From the NCBI RefSeq assembly GCF_000226295.1, contig NC_016024.1, forward strand, positions 107,501 through 171,500: 64,000 bases of DNA, read 5' to 3'. The DNA is from Chloracidobacterium thermophilum B (lineage in GTDB: Bacteria; Acidobacteriota; Blastocatellia; Chloracidobacteriales; Chloracidobacteriaceae). Both the position numbers and the translations under genes were made by a program. A model generated the notes under the pieces. That model had not been told where the DNA came from. It made no database searches and was given only the letters and a program-made list of their open reading frames with translations. Positions 1 to 9,181 of the stretch are shown in pieces; within the stretch, counting starts at the first letter, position 1; each line of letters starts with the position of its first letter.

Positions 1-263
<263 letters not shown>

Positions 264-304
264 ACAAAATTTGTCGAATACGAGCTAACCCTTCGGGGTA
301 ACGA

Positions 305-424
<120 letters not shown>

Positions 425-427
425 CAT

Positions 428-452
428 AGGGCAAGGTGTATAACCTTGCCCT
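428..452 (+). terminator. Probable rRNA operon terminator hairpin
   Basis: A perfect 10-bp stem (AGGGCAAGGT with ACCTTGCCCT) closes a 5-nt loop directly after the 5S gene. The downstream T-tract is weak (TCCATGTTT), so this may be only part of the termination signal. Confidence 0.6.
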
Positions 453-492
453 TCCATGTTTAAAGCCCTTGGCTGCTTCCTGACCGCCCATC

Positions 493-1605
493 GTGGCTTT
501 GCTCCGAAAACTTGATCTGCACACACATATCTTACCGCCACGCTGGGAAAACCTGCGCGCCAAATATGGCTATCCCGGTTTCCCACGGCTGGAGTATGTA
601 AACTCACGCTGTGCGCGCATCATAATTGATGACCGCTTTTTCCGTGAGGTGCAGGAAAACTGCTGGCACCCGGAAGCGCGCATCCGGGATTGTCACACCC
701 ACGGCGTCACCATGCAGGCGCTATCCACGGTTCCGGTGATGTTCAGTTACTGGGCCAAGCCACAGGACGCCTACGATCTGGCGCGCTTTCTGAACGACCA
801 CATTGCTGAGGTTGTTGCGCGTCATCCGACATACTTCGTTGGTTTGGGAACGCTCCCGATGCAATCTCCTGATCTGGCTGCCCGTGAGCTTGAACGCTGC
901 GTCCAGGACTTGGGGCTGGCCGGAGTGGAAATCGGCACTCACGTCAATGACTGGAATCTTGACGCCCCGGAGCTGTTTCCCTTCTTTCAACGTGCGGCTG
1001 AGCTTGGCGCAGCGGTTTTCGTCCACCCTTGGGAAATGGTCGGGCGGGAACGCATGCCCAACTACTTTCTGCCATGGCTTGTGGGGATGCCGGCCGAAAC
1101 GTCCCTGGCTATCTGTTCAATGATTTTCGGAGGTGTACTGGAGCGCCTGCCCCGTCTGCGCTGCTGCTTTGCGCACGGCGGCGGTGCCTTTCCGTTCACG
1201 CTCGGGCGCATCACGAAGGGGTGGGCCGCCCGTCCAGACCTCTGCCAGGTGCATATCAGCCAGCCTCCACGCACCTATCTGCCACAAATCTACGTGGATT
1301 CTCTCGTTCACGATGCCGATGCCCTGCGCTACGTCGTGAAGGTGTTTGGGATGACGCGCGTCGTCCTGGGGAGCGATTATCCGTTTCCTCTCGGCGAGGA
1401 TGAACCGGGAAAGCTCATTTGCACGATTGAAGAATTCTCCGACGCCGACCGGGAGCGCCTGCTGTGGAAAAACGCCGTCGAATTCCTGGGGCTGGATGAC
1501 CAGCGGTTGGGTCTGCCGTCCGAAACGGGATGGCCAACCTGCACGGAGAGTGATGCAGGTGCCGCAGGGATGCCAGATGAGGGAGTACCGGGCGAACCCA
1601 CCTAG
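493..1605 (+). CDS. 2-amino-3-carboxymuconate-6-semialdehyde decarboxylase-like amidohydrolase
   Basis: The 370-residue protein belongs to the metal-dependent ACMSD family, which decarboxylates the kynurenine-pathway intermediate ACMS and so diverts it from quinolinate and NAD synthesis. Metal ligands are visible: the N-terminal HTH pair (DLHTHI), the His of VHPWEM, the His of FAHGGGAFPF and the Asp of GSDYPFPLGE. Stretches such as QALSTVPVMFSYWAKP and PWLVGMPAET match what I recall of animal ACMSD almost word for word, and length (~336 in animals) differs mainly by a C-terminal tail of about 30 residues. The start is GTG; no strong Shine-Dalgarno is seen. No other kynurenine-pathway gene is adjacent, although nadC lies 5 kb away. 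The family call is firm; the in vivo substrate is inferred. Confidence 0.88.
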   Translation: MALLRKLDLHTHILPPRWENLRAKYGYPGFPRLEYVNSRCARIIIDDRFFREVQENCWHPEARIRDCHTHGVTMQALSTVPVMFSYWAKPQDAYDLARFLNDHIAEVVARHPTYFVGLGTLPMQSPDLAARELERCVQDLGLAGVEIGTHVNDWNLDAPELFPFFQRAAELGAAVFVHPWEMVGRERMPNYFLPWLVGMPAETSLAICSMIFGGVLERLPRLRCCFAHGGGAFPFTLGRITKGWAARPDLCQVHISQPPRTYLPQIYVDSLVHDADALRYVVKVFGMTRVVLGSDYPFPLGEDEPGKLICTIEEFSDADRERLLWKNAVEFLGLDDQRLGLPSETGWPTCTESDAGAAGMPDEGVPGEPT

Positions 1606-1652
1606 TGGGCCTCCTGTGGTGGTTCCGCCCGGCTGTAGTGAGTGTACAGGAC

Positions 1653-2612
1653 TTATGCCGTTGCCTGTCCCAGACCCAACCAGTCCTGTGGAGTGAAGTA
1701 GGTCATCGCTTCGGCTTCGCGTGAACCGGGCGCCGGACGATAGTCATAGAGCCACTTGGCCAGCGGCGGCAGCGACATCAGGATGGACTCCGTACGTCCA
1801 CGGGTTTCAAGACCAAAAACAGTGCCACGGTCATAGACGAGGTTGAATTCGACATACCGCCCCCGGCGAATGAGTTGAAACTCCCGCTCGGTCTCCCCAT
1901 AAGGCTCAGGCTGACGGCGTTCAACAATGGGCAGGTAGGCCGGAAGAAAAGCCCGCCCGGCCGTTTGCACAAAGGCAAAAATGGCTTCCAGGTCGGTGTG
2001 TTCATCAGCCTTGAGGTAGTCAAAGAAAATGCCGCTCACACCACGGGTTTCATTGCGGTGTGGCAGGAAAAAATACTCATCACACCACTGCTTGAAGCGT
2101 GGATAGTAGTCCGGGTGGTGCTCGTCGCAGGCAGCTTTGAGCGTCCGGTGGAAGTGGATGACATCTTCCCGGTAGGGGTAATATGGCGTCAGGTCTGCGC
2201 CGCCGCCGAACCACGTACTGCTGCCCTGCTCAAGGTAGCGGAAGTTCGCATGAACGGTTGGCACCATCGGATTGCGCGGGTGAATGACCAGTGAAATGCC
2301 GGTGGCGTAAAAGTTCCGGTCTTCGCCGGGCATCATACGGGCAGCCAGTTTTTCGGGCATCAGGCCGTGGACAGCCGAAAAGTTCACGCCGCCCTTTTCA
2401 AACACCCGGCCGTCGGCGATCACGCGCGTCCGTCCGCCACCGCCGCCCTCCCGCTCCCAGAGGTCTTCGCGGAATCTGGCGGCGCCGTCGAGCTGCTCCA
2501 GGGCGCTGCAAATTTCATCTTGGAGGGCTTTGAAAAAAGCTTCAGCCCGTTCCCGCAAGGTTGGGCCGGTTGCGGTTGGTGCTTCGCTGGATTGCATTTC
2601 AGTCGCTATCAT
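1653..2612 (-). CDS. hemF: Oxygen-dependent coproporphyrinogen III oxidase
   Basis: This enzyme converts coproporphyrinogen III to protoporphyrinogen IX with O2, feeding haem and chlorophyll synthesis. The protein shows the HemF signatures: FEKGGVNFSAVHG near the N-terminus, the FGGGADLTPYYPY block, and FNLVYDRGTVFGLETRGRTESILMSLPP near the end split by a short gap from the tetrapyrrole-binding region. I chose ATG at 2612 (319 aa) because it is preceded by AGAGAGGA and gives the usual family length; the open frame extends 31 codons further upstream without family-like sequence. A TTGACA box lies at 2652-2657 on the minus strand. The gene diverges from the carotenoid isomerase pair. Confidence 0.93.
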   Translation of the reverse strand: MIATEMQSSEAPTATGPTLRERAEAFFKALQDEICSALEQLDGAARFREDLWEREGGGGGRTRVIADGRVFEKGGVNFSAVHGLMPEKLAARMMPGEDRNFYATGISLVIHPRNPMVPTVHANFRYLEQGSSTWFGGGADLTPYYPYREDVIHFHRTLKAACDEHHPDYYPRFKQWCDEYFFLPHRNETRGVSGIFFDYLKADEHTDLEAIFAFVQTAGRAFLPAYLPIVERRQPEPYGETEREFQLIRRGRYVEFNLVYDRGTVFGLETRGRTESILMSLPPLAKWLYDYRPAPGSREAEAMTYFTPQDWLGLGQATA

Positions 2613-2725
2613 GCCAATGAGTCCTCTCTGTAAGGGTGCAACTCTTTCTTTTGTCAAGCTACACCACGCGCTAGGCTTAGGGCAGATGAAATTCACGGAC
2701 CTCACTGTTTGCCATACCGACTGTC

Positions 2726-3253
2726 ATGTTTGAGCTGGAAACACCAACCGCCATCCCGGAAACCAACTCGCGCCGCACGCTGTTTCTCATCTTGGCCGCC
2801 ACCTTTGTTGTGGTCTCTGCTGTCGTGGGACTTGTCATGTGGTGGGAAAAGCAGAGCCGTGAGACGGCTGCTGTGAAGATGTCTGAGGGAATGCTGCGGG
2901 CGGGAAACCCGGAGTATGATGACTACCTTCAGCGTGAGGGCATCAAGTTGGTGACACTGGATCGGCTCGTCGTCAACGGAGAGGCCAGTGACCGGTACGA
3001 ATACATCTGCCGCATCGAGAACCGTGGCGACCGCCCGCTGACCGGCATCGAACTGCGGGTCTATCTTGTTGATATGGAAGAAAAAATCATCGTGGAAAAG
3101 CTGGCTTACCCACTTGCCGCCCAAAATCTGAAACAGCTTGCGCCAGGCCAATCCATCACGGCCCGTCCGACGCTGACCGGTGTCAAAACACCGGAAAGTG
3201 ATGTCCGCGACTTTTTGTGTGTCGTCAACGGCTTGCGCTTTGCCAGGCCATGA
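2726..3253 (+). CDS. Single-pass membrane protein of unknown function, coupled to the carotenoid isomerase gene
   Basis: The 175-residue protein has a cytoplasmic N-terminal tail, one hydrophobic segment (about residues 20-40), and a soluble domain. That domain contains a beta-sandwich-like stretch (YEYICRIENRGDRPLTGIELRVYLVD) reminiscent of FxLYD-like or DUF2393-like extracytoplasmic domains. I cannot name the family with certainty. Its stop overlaps the start of the next gene by four bases (ATGA at 3250-3253), so the two are probably co-translated. A role supporting carotenoid or membrane pigment metabolism is only guilt by association. Confidence 0.7.
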   Translation: MFELETPTAIPETNSRRTLFLILAATFVVVSAVVGLVMWWEKQSRETAAVKMSEGMLRAGNPEYDDYLQREGIKLVTLDRLVVNGEASDRYEYICRIENRGDRPLTGIELRVYLVDMEEKIIVEKLAYPLAAQNLKQLAPGQSITARPTLTGVKTPESDVRDFLCVVNGLRFARP

Positions 3254-4791
3254 CCGTTGCACACTCCGAAAGCTGGCAGCCGGAAGTCGTCGTCATCGGC
3301 TCAGGCATCGGGGGACTCGCCACGGCAGCGCGCCTGGCCCGCCACGGCGTGCGCGTGCTGGTGCTTGAACAGCACACTGTACCGGGGGGAAGTGCGTCGT
3401 ACTTCACCCGCGCCGGATACCGGTTTGACGTCGGCGCCTCCCTGCTCTATGGGCTGGGAACGGAAGGAACGATCAACTTCGTCGCCGAAGCTCTGGCAGA
3501 AGTTGGTGAAACCGTTGAGACCCGGCGCGATGACGTACAGATTCACTACCACCTGCCGGATGGGATGGAAATCCGCACCCACTATGACCGCGAGCATTTC
3601 CTGGACGAACTGACCAGTTATTTCCCACAGGAACGGGCTGGTATCCGCGCCTTTTACGATGCCGCCATGGAAGCCTACCGCGTCATGGCGCGCGTACCAC
3701 TCATTGCACTCGATGATGTTCCGGGACTGATCCGTGGTGTGGCCACGGCTCCGTGGGATGCCCTGCGGATGAGCCAGGCGGCGTTGACCACGCTGGGCGA
3801 TCTGGCCAGACGGTATCTGCGGGATGTCCGGCTGCGGCGCTTCATAGACATCGAGACCTTTTGCTGGGCACTGACCGGTGCCGGCGCCACGCCCCTCGTC
3901 AATGCGGCGCTGGTGTTTGGCGACCGCCACGTGAACGGCGTCCGCTATCCGCTCGGCGGATGCAGCGTCATCGCAGAAAAACTGGTGGCCGGCATCGAGC
4001 GCCACGGCGGGCGCATTCGCTATGGCAGCCGCGTTGCGGCCGGGTTGGTCCGCCAGGGGCGCGTCCAGGGCGTGCGGCTTGCGACCGGTGAGGACATCAC
4101 GGCCCGCGCCGTCGTTTCCAACGCCACGGTGTGGGACACCTACGGGCGACTCTTCCGGGAACATCCGCTGGCCAGCGTGATGTTTCGGGAGCAGTCCCTG
4201 CGATATGCCCAGGCGGACAGCTTCACCAGCCTGTTTGGCGGCGTCGCCAGTTCACACCTGCCGCCGGAGACCGTCGTGCACCATATCGTCGTCAACGATT
4301 GGGAGGCCTACGACAAACCCCGTGGGATGCTGTTTGTTTCACTGCCTTCGCTGCACGACGCAAGCCTGGCCCCGCCCGGATACCACAACGTCCATGCGTT
4401 CATGGTGGACCGCTATGATGACTGGTCGGTACTGACCCAGCTTGCCGCCGGTGGTGGAGGCGTGCGCCGTACCCCGGCCTACCGGGCAGCCAAGGAAGCT
4501 GCCGCCCGCCACATGCTGCACATGCTGGAGCGGGTCATCCCGAATGCTTCCGAAGTCGTGCAGGTTGTGTCGGTCGGTACGCCGCTGACAAACGAGCGCT
4601 ACCTGGCGCGAACCCGTGGCACCTATGGACCCTTGCTGCGCCGTGGGCCGGACGTACTGCTCAAGCCACAAGGCGGTTCACCCATTCGCGGTCTCTACTG
4701 CGCCGGGGACAGTTGCTTTCCCGGCCAGGGCGTGCCTTCTGTCGCCGCTTCCGGGTTGAGCTGCGCCGGACGCATCCTCCGGGCGTGGTGA
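3250..4791 (+). CDS. crtH: CrtISO-type prolycopene isomerase (FAD-dependent, phytoene-desaturase superfamily)
   Basis: The 513-residue protein begins with a dinucleotide-binding fold (VVVIGSGIGGLATAARLARHG, then VLEQHTVPGG) and ends with GDSCFPGQGVPSVAASG, a C-terminal FAD-contact motif typical of cyanobacterial and plant CrtISO. The family isomerises poly-cis lycopene to all-trans lycopene, pairing with cis-route desaturases. The start was set at the ATG that overlaps the stop of the upstream membrane-protein gene; an upstream in-frame start would lie wholly inside that gene. Distant alternatives are another carotenoid desaturase or ketolase, but the C-terminal motif favours CrtISO. No other carotenoid gene is in the window. 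Confidence 0.85.
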   Translation: MTVAHSESWQPEVVVIGSGIGGLATAARLARHGVRVLVLEQHTVPGGSASYFTRAGYRFDVGASLLYGLGTEGTINFVAEALAEVGETVETRRDDVQIHYHLPDGMEIRTHYDREHFLDELTSYFPQERAGIRAFYDAAMEAYRVMARVPLIALDDVPGLIRGVATAPWDALRMSQAALTTLGDLARRYLRDVRLRRFIDIETFCWALTGAGATPLVNAALVFGDRHVNGVRYPLGGCSVIAEKLVAGIERHGGRIRYGSRVAAGLVRQGRVQGVRLATGEDITARAVVSNATVWDTYGRLFREHPLASVMFREQSLRYAQADSFTSLFGGVASSHLPPETVVHHIVVNDWEAYDKPRGMLFVSLPSLHDASLAPPGYHNVHAFMVDRYDDWSVLTQLAAGGGGVRRTPAYRAAKEAAARHMLHMLERVIPNASEVVQVVSVGTPLTNERYLARTRGTYGPLLRRGPDVLLKPQGGSPIRGLYCAGDSCFPGQGVPSVAASGLSCAGRILRAW

Positions 4792-4886
4792 GCCGCCTGT
4801 GGGCGGATTTGTTTTGTATCGGGGCGCATTGAAAAGTAACGTATGAGCTTTGAAATTTCCCAGCCCTTCCCAGGAAGCCCTGCCTC

Positions 4887-5624
4887 ATGAAGTTCGGCGT
4901 CGTCGTTTTCCCTGGCTCCAACTGTGACCACGACACGTATCACGTCATCAGCAAGCTCATCGGTCAACCGGTGCGCTTCGTCTGGCACGCCGAAACGTCT
5001 GTTGCCGATTGCGACGTAGTGATTTTGCCCGGCGGTTTTTCCTACGGTGATTATCTGCGCTGTGGCGCCATTGCGAGTTGTTCTCCGGTGATGCGCGCCG
5101 TACGGGAGCATGCCGCGCGGGGTGGGTATGTTGTCGGCATCTGCAACGGGTTTCAAATCCTGTGTGAGGCTGGTCTGCTTCCGGGTGTGTTGTTGCGCAA
5201 TGCCGGGTTGCGGTTCTGCTGTGACCTGGTGCGGGTACGGGTTGAGCGGGCCGACACGCCCTTCACCCATACCTATGCACCGGGGGAAGTCATCACCCTG
5301 CCGATTGCACACGGTGAAGGCAACTACTACTGCGCCCCGGAGGAAGTCGCCCGGTTGGAAGCTGAAGGGCGGGTACTGTTCCGCTATGTGGACGCCACCG
5401 GGCAGCCCACGCCGGCCGCCAACCCGAATGGGTCACTGCATAACATTGCCGGCATTCTGAATGCCGAAGGCAATGTGCTGGGGTTGATGCCCCATCCCGA
5501 ACGGGCCTGTGAAGAAGCCCTGGGCAGCAGCGACGGCCTCCGGTTCTTCCAGGCGTTGATGCTCACCCTGCGGGATGCTGAGCAGCAACGGCGCAGTGCG
5601 GCTACGGTGACAGTTTCAGGCTGA
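4887..5624 (+). CDS. purQ: Phosphoribosylformylglycinamidine synthase, glutaminase subunit
   Basis: This class I glutamine amidotransferase supplies ammonia to PurL for FGAM formation in purine synthesis. PGSNCDHD at the N-terminus, [11 protein letters not shown], the nucleophile motif GICNGFQ and the C-terminal PHPERA with its catalytic His are all present. The length of 245 aa suits stand-alone PurQ; neither purS nor purL is adjacent. ATG is preceded by CAGGAAG about ten bases upstream. The 3' end overlaps the convergent nadC gene by 23 bp. Confidence 0.95.
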   Translation: MKFGVVVFPGSNCDHDTYHVISKLIGQPVRFVWHAETSVADCDVVILPGGFSYGDYLRCGAIASCSPVMRAVREHAARGGYVVGICNGFQILCEAGLLPGVLLRNAGLRFCCDLVRVRVERADTPFTHTYAPGEVITLPIAHGEGNYYCAPEEVARLEAEGRVLFRYVDATGQPTPAANPNGSLHNIAGILNAEGNVLGLMPHPERACEEALGSSDGLRFFQALMLTLRDAEQQRRSAATVTVSG

Positions 5625-6459
5625 TGTCGGCTGCCTTGACACTGTGCGTCAGCGCCCCAACGGAGATGAGATTGGCGCCAGCTTCAGCATAAGCCCGGAC
5701 ATTGTCGAGTGAGATGTTGCCGGAAACCTCGACGAGCGTCTGCCGTCCGGGTGGTTCCAGCTCACGGATGAGCGCCACACAGGCCCGTACCTGATCAACC
5801 GTCATGTTGTCGAGCAGGATGACATCAGCGCCTTCAGCAACGGCTTCCTGGACCTGTTCAAGCGTACTGACCTCGATTTCGATTTTGAGCAGATGGGAGG
5901 CGTTTTTCTTGGCCAGCCGCAGCGCACGTCCAATGCCACCAGCCAGTGCAATGTGGTTGTCCTTGATGAGAATCCCGTCATCGAGTCCGAACCGGTGATT
6001 GTGTCCGCCGCCGACGTGAACGGCATATTTGTCGAGCAGCCGCAGCCCCGGGGCTGTCTTACGGGTATCAGCAATGACGGCGCTGGTGCCTTCAATGGCC
6101 TGAACAAACGCATGGGTGAGCGTCGCAATGCCCGACATCCGCTGGAGCAGGTTGAGGGCCACGCGCTCGCCGGCCAACAGCATGTGCGCCGGGCCTGCCA
6201 CACGCGCAATTTCCTTACCGGCAGGCACCGTATCTCCATCCAGATAGAAGGTCTGAATCTGGATTTCAGGGTCGAACCACTGAAAAACCATTTCCGCAAC
6301 TTCAATGCCGGCCAGGATGAGTTCCTGTTTGGCCAGAAAACGGCCGCGGGCCCGGACTTCGTGGGTCAGAATGGCATCGGTGGTGACATCGCCGCGTCCG
6401 ATGTCTTCTGCGAGAAACTGTGCAATGAGGTTTTCAATGGCAACAGGGTCGAGTCTCAT
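5602..6459 (-). CDS. nadC: Nicotinate-nucleotide pyrophosphorylase (carboxylating)
   Basis: The enzyme joins quinolinate to PRPP and releases CO2, giving nicotinate mononucleotide. The 285-residue protein shows [47 protein letters not shown] and [20 protein letters not shown], the standard active-site blocks. The start was placed at ATG 6459 because the protein then begins with family-like sequence; the frame is open for 18 further codons. It diverges from dnaN and converges on purQ. Quinolinate is also the branch product opposed by the ACMSD-like enzyme at 493-1605. Confidence 0.94.
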   Translation of the reverse strand: MRLDPVAIENLIAQFLAEDIGRGDVTTDAILTHEVRARGRFLAKQELILAGIEVAEMVFQWFDPEIQIQTFYLDGDTVPAGKEIARVAGPAHMLLAGERVALNLLQRMSGIATLTHAFVQAIEGTSAVIADTRKTAPGLRLLDKYAVHVGGGHNHRFGLDDGILIKDNHIALAGGIGRALRLAKKNASHLLKIEIEVSTLEQVQEAVAEGADVILLDNMTVDQVRACVALIRELEPPGRQTLVEVSGNISLDNVRAYAEAGANLISVGALTHSVKAADISLKLSP

Positions 6460-6569
6460 GGTGTGTGTCGCTGACCTTGGGTGGGAAAGCTGCCGGGTTG
6501 CTTTGCTGTTCACAACGGCGCATAATCGCGTACTTTACGTGAAAATCAAATGAAGAGAGATGGTGTGCC

Positions 6570-7760
6570 GTGGAATTCTCAGTTGCCAAAGCCGATTTGC
6601 TCAAGGAATTGAGCTTTCTCAACAATGTCGTTGAGAAGAAGACGACCATTCCCATCCTATCCAACATTCTCCTGAGTGGGGAAGCGGGCAGCGCACCAGC
6701 GGGCAATGTGCTGACTCTTGCGGGAACGGACCTTGACGCCACGCTGAAAACCTCCTGTCCGGCGGCCATCAGGCATAGCGGCACCGCGTTGCTGCCGGCG
6801 CGGCGGCTGTTTGACATCGTACGCAACCTGCCGGATGCCGACATCCACTTCAAAAGTGACGGAAGCGGGAACATGACCATCACCTGCGAGCGCTCCCGGT
6901 TCCGGCTGTTCAGCCCGGCGCCGGAGGGGTATCCCGCCCTGCCGGAAATACCGGCGCTGCCGCTTTCGGTTTCGTCCGGCATTCTGCGCACGATGATTCC
7001 GCGCGTGCTTTTTGCGACTTCCCAGGAAGAATCGCGCTACCAGCTCAACGGGGTGCAGATGGTGGTGGACAGCGCCGCCGCTGATGAGTCCCAGGCTGCT
7101 CTGTTGCGCATGGTGGCCACAGACGGACACCGGCTGGCGTTGATTGAGCGGCCCGGTTGTGTCCAGCTCAATGCCGGTGCTCCGGTAGAGAAGAGCAAGG
7201 TGGAGAAGGGCAAAACGCGCATCAGCTTCCTGATTCCCAAAAAGACCATGGCCGAAATCGTGCGGCTGGCAGCCGACACGACAGCCACGGAGATTGCTTT
7301 TGGTCAGGACGATCGCCATGTGTTCTTTCAGATCGGGGGGCGCACGTTTGCCTCGCGGCTGTTGGCGGGGCAGTTTCCCAACTACGAGGGCGTTATGCCC
7401 AAGAGCAATGACAAGATCATTGTTTTTGAGACCGATCTGCTCGTGGCGGCGCTCAAACGGGTTGGGGTCGTCGCCGATGAAACAACCCACGCCGTCAAAC
7501 TCCACGCTACGGAAGGACGGGTCGAAATTACGTCCCAGTCACCGGAGTCGGGCGAAGCCGTCGAAACCCTGAGCGTGGATTATCCCGGCCCTTCGATGAC
7601 AATCACCTTCAATGTGGGCTACCTGATGGATTTTCTCGCCGTAGCCCATAGCACGCAGACGCGCTTCGAGTTCAAGGACGAAATCACCCAGATACAGCTC
7701 CGCCCGGTGGACGGCGACGGATACGACTACCGCTATGTCGTCATGCCGATGCGGGCTTAG
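6570..7760 (+). CDS. dnaN: DNA polymerase III beta subunit (sliding clamp)
   Basis: The 396-residue protein has the three-domain beta-clamp architecture. It begins MEFSVAKADLLKEL and contains TTIPILSNILL, the second-domain TDGHRLALIE motif and the final YVVMPMR. It forms the ring that tethers replicative polymerase to DNA. The start is GTG with AAGAGAGA nine bases upstream. It is slightly longer than the E. coli protein because of a charged insertion around residues 205-220 (KSKVEKGKTR). No dnaA, recF or gyrB is adjacent, so this is not the canonical origin cluster in its usual form. Confidence 0.95.
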   Translation: MEFSVAKADLLKELSFLNNVVEKKTTIPILSNILLSGEAGSAPAGNVLTLAGTDLDATLKTSCPAAIRHSGTALLPARRLFDIVRNLPDADIHFKSDGSGNMTITCERSRFRLFSPAPEGYPALPEIPALPLSVSSGILRTMIPRVLFATSQEESRYQLNGVQMVVDSAAADESQAALLRMVATDGHRLALIERPGCVQLNAGAPVEKSKVEKGKTRISFLIPKKTMAEIVRLAADTTATEIAFGQDDRHVFFQIGGRTFASRLLAGQFPNYEGVMPKSNDKIIVFETDLLVAALKRVGVVADETTHAVKLHATEGRVEITSQSPESGEAVETLSVDYPGPSMTITFNVGYLMDFLAVAHSTQTRFEFKDEITQIQLRPVDGDGYDYRYVVMPMRA

Positions 7761-7766
7761 GTAAAA

Positions 7767-7816
7767 CGCCCTTTGGGCGAACCGGCCTGGGGTGAACCGG
7801 TCCGGCGTATCGCCGG
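7767..7816. terminator. Hairpins between convergent dnaN and rlmI-like genes
   Basis: Two short stems lie between the stop codons: CGCCC-TTT-GGGCG (7767-7779) and CCGGCG-TAT-CGCCGG (7802-7816). Neither is followed by a strong T-run. Their position between two convergent genes suggests termination or transcript-end protection for both strands. Confidence 0.35.
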
Positions 7817-7825
7817 TGCGGTGGG

Positions 7826-9043
7826 TCAATCCACGCTGAGCAGCAGGCTTTTCAGATAACTGCCTTCGGGATGAAAAACGCTGACCGGGTGATCGAGTGC
7901 CTGCCGGTGGCGATGCAGGATGCGCACGTGGCGGCCGGCCTCGCAGGCGGCCTGAAACACAATCTGCCCGAAGAGTTTTTCATCCACGAAGTGGGAGCAG
8001 GAGCAGGTGAGGACCAGTCCGCCCGGCGCGACTTTGGCCATGGCGAGCCGGTTGAGGTCTTTGTAGGCGCGTCCGGCGCGTATCACATCTTCCCGTTTGC
8101 GCGCCAAAGCCGGCGGATCGAGGATGATGAAGTCGAAGGCCGCCGCGTCAAGCTGCCGCAGGTAGGCAAACATATCAGCCTCAACGAAGTCGTCATCGGT
8201 GACAGAGAAGCCGTTGAGGATATGGTTGCCCTGCGCCAGCCTGAGTGCGCCGCCGGAGCTGTCCACTGACACAACCCGCCGGGCACGTCCCCGGTGGGCA
8301 TACAGGGAAAAGCCGCCGGTGTAGGCAAAGCCGTTGAGCACCTGGCGTCCCGCCGCGAGGCTTTGCACCAGGGCGCGCATCTCGCGCTGATCGAGAAAGA
8401 GACCGGTTTTCTGCCCGTGTTTGATGTCCACGTGGAAGCGCAGCCCCTGTTCGGTGACGACAAGGGGGCCGAAGTCGCGCCCGTAGAGCAGGCCGGCAAA
8501 GTCGGTCAGCCCTTCTTCGTAGCGCGCCGCGACATCCGATTTCTCATAGACGGCCCGGGGCTGTGTCAGCTCGACCAGCGTTTCCAGCACAAAGGGCTTG
8601 AGGCGTTCCATGCCGAGCGTCGAGACTTGCATTACGAGGACATCGGCATACTGATCCACGATGAGGCCGGGCAGCATATCGCCTTCGCCGTTGACGAGCC
8701 GCACGGCGTTGGTCTGGTCCGGGTTGAAATGTTCCCGACGGAAGGCGACGGCGCGGGTCAGGTGGTCTCGCAGGGCTGTGTAGGGGGCGGTCTCGCCAAA
8801 AGCGATCATCCGCGCGGCAATGGAGCAGCGGCGGTTGACGTAGGCATAGCCCAACCGTTCGCCGTTGGCGGCGCTGACGGCGGCGAGACCGCCATCTTCA
8901 AGGTTCTGGGGCCAGTGGGCAATGGCCCCGGAGAAAATCCAGGGATGGCGGTTGCGAACCGACTTTTCGCGGTTGGCGTGCAGTTTGAGGGTTGGAAGGG
9001 AGCCGGTGGATTGGGGCTGGAGTGAGCGGGTGGAGTTCGGCAT
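7826..9043 (-). CDS. rlmI: Class I SAM-dependent rRNA methyltransferase, RlmI/RlmK-like
   Basis: The 405-residue protein starts with a PUA-like domain (KLHANREKSVRNRHPWIFSGAI). It continues with an RlmI-type middle domain (LPGLIVDQY) and a Rossmann methyltransferase domain containing HGQKTGLFLDQRE, NGFAYTGGFSLYA, the catalytic-loop-like LDPPALAR and TCSCSHF. RlmI methylates C1962 of 23S rRNA in E. coli; the Cys of SCSCS is the expected nucleophile region. ATG 9043 was chosen because the 54 upstream codons look unlike the family. The substrate base is inferred from family similarity. Confidence 0.85.
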   Translation of the reverse strand: MPNSTRSLQPQSTGSLPTLKLHANREKSVRNRHPWIFSGAIAHWPQNLEDGGLAAVSAANGERLGYAYVNRRCSIAARMIAFGETAPYTALRDHLTRAVAFRREHFNPDQTNAVRLVNGEGDMLPGLIVDQYADVLVMQVSTLGMERLKPFVLETLVELTQPRAVYEKSDVAARYEEGLTDFAGLLYGRDFGPLVVTEQGLRFHVDIKHGQKTGLFLDQREMRALVQSLAAGRQVLNGFAYTGGFSLYAHRGRARRVVSVDSSGGALRLAQGNHILNGFSVTDDDFVEADMFAYLRQLDAAAFDFIILDPPALARKREDVIRAGRAYKDLNRLAMAKVAPGGLVLTCSCSHFVDEKLFGQIVFQAACEAGRHVRILHRHRQALDHPVSVFHPEGSYLKSLLLSVD

Positions 9044-9181
9044 GTGGCAGTCTTCTGCGGGAACTTCTCGTGGAGTGGTACGTTTTTCGGCTAGGATATG
9101 GAACGCCGTAACGCCTTGTGAGGCACCCTGTGCAGGCGCAAGGCAGGAGCCATAACAGATTGTACCTGTCGGAGGGAAACG

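Noticed and set aside
2628-2657. hemF promoter TTGACA-N18-TTACAG on the minus strand
   Set aside because: The -10 box would overlap the Shine-Dalgarno region of the chosen start, so it was not listed as a feature; only the -35-like box is mentioned.
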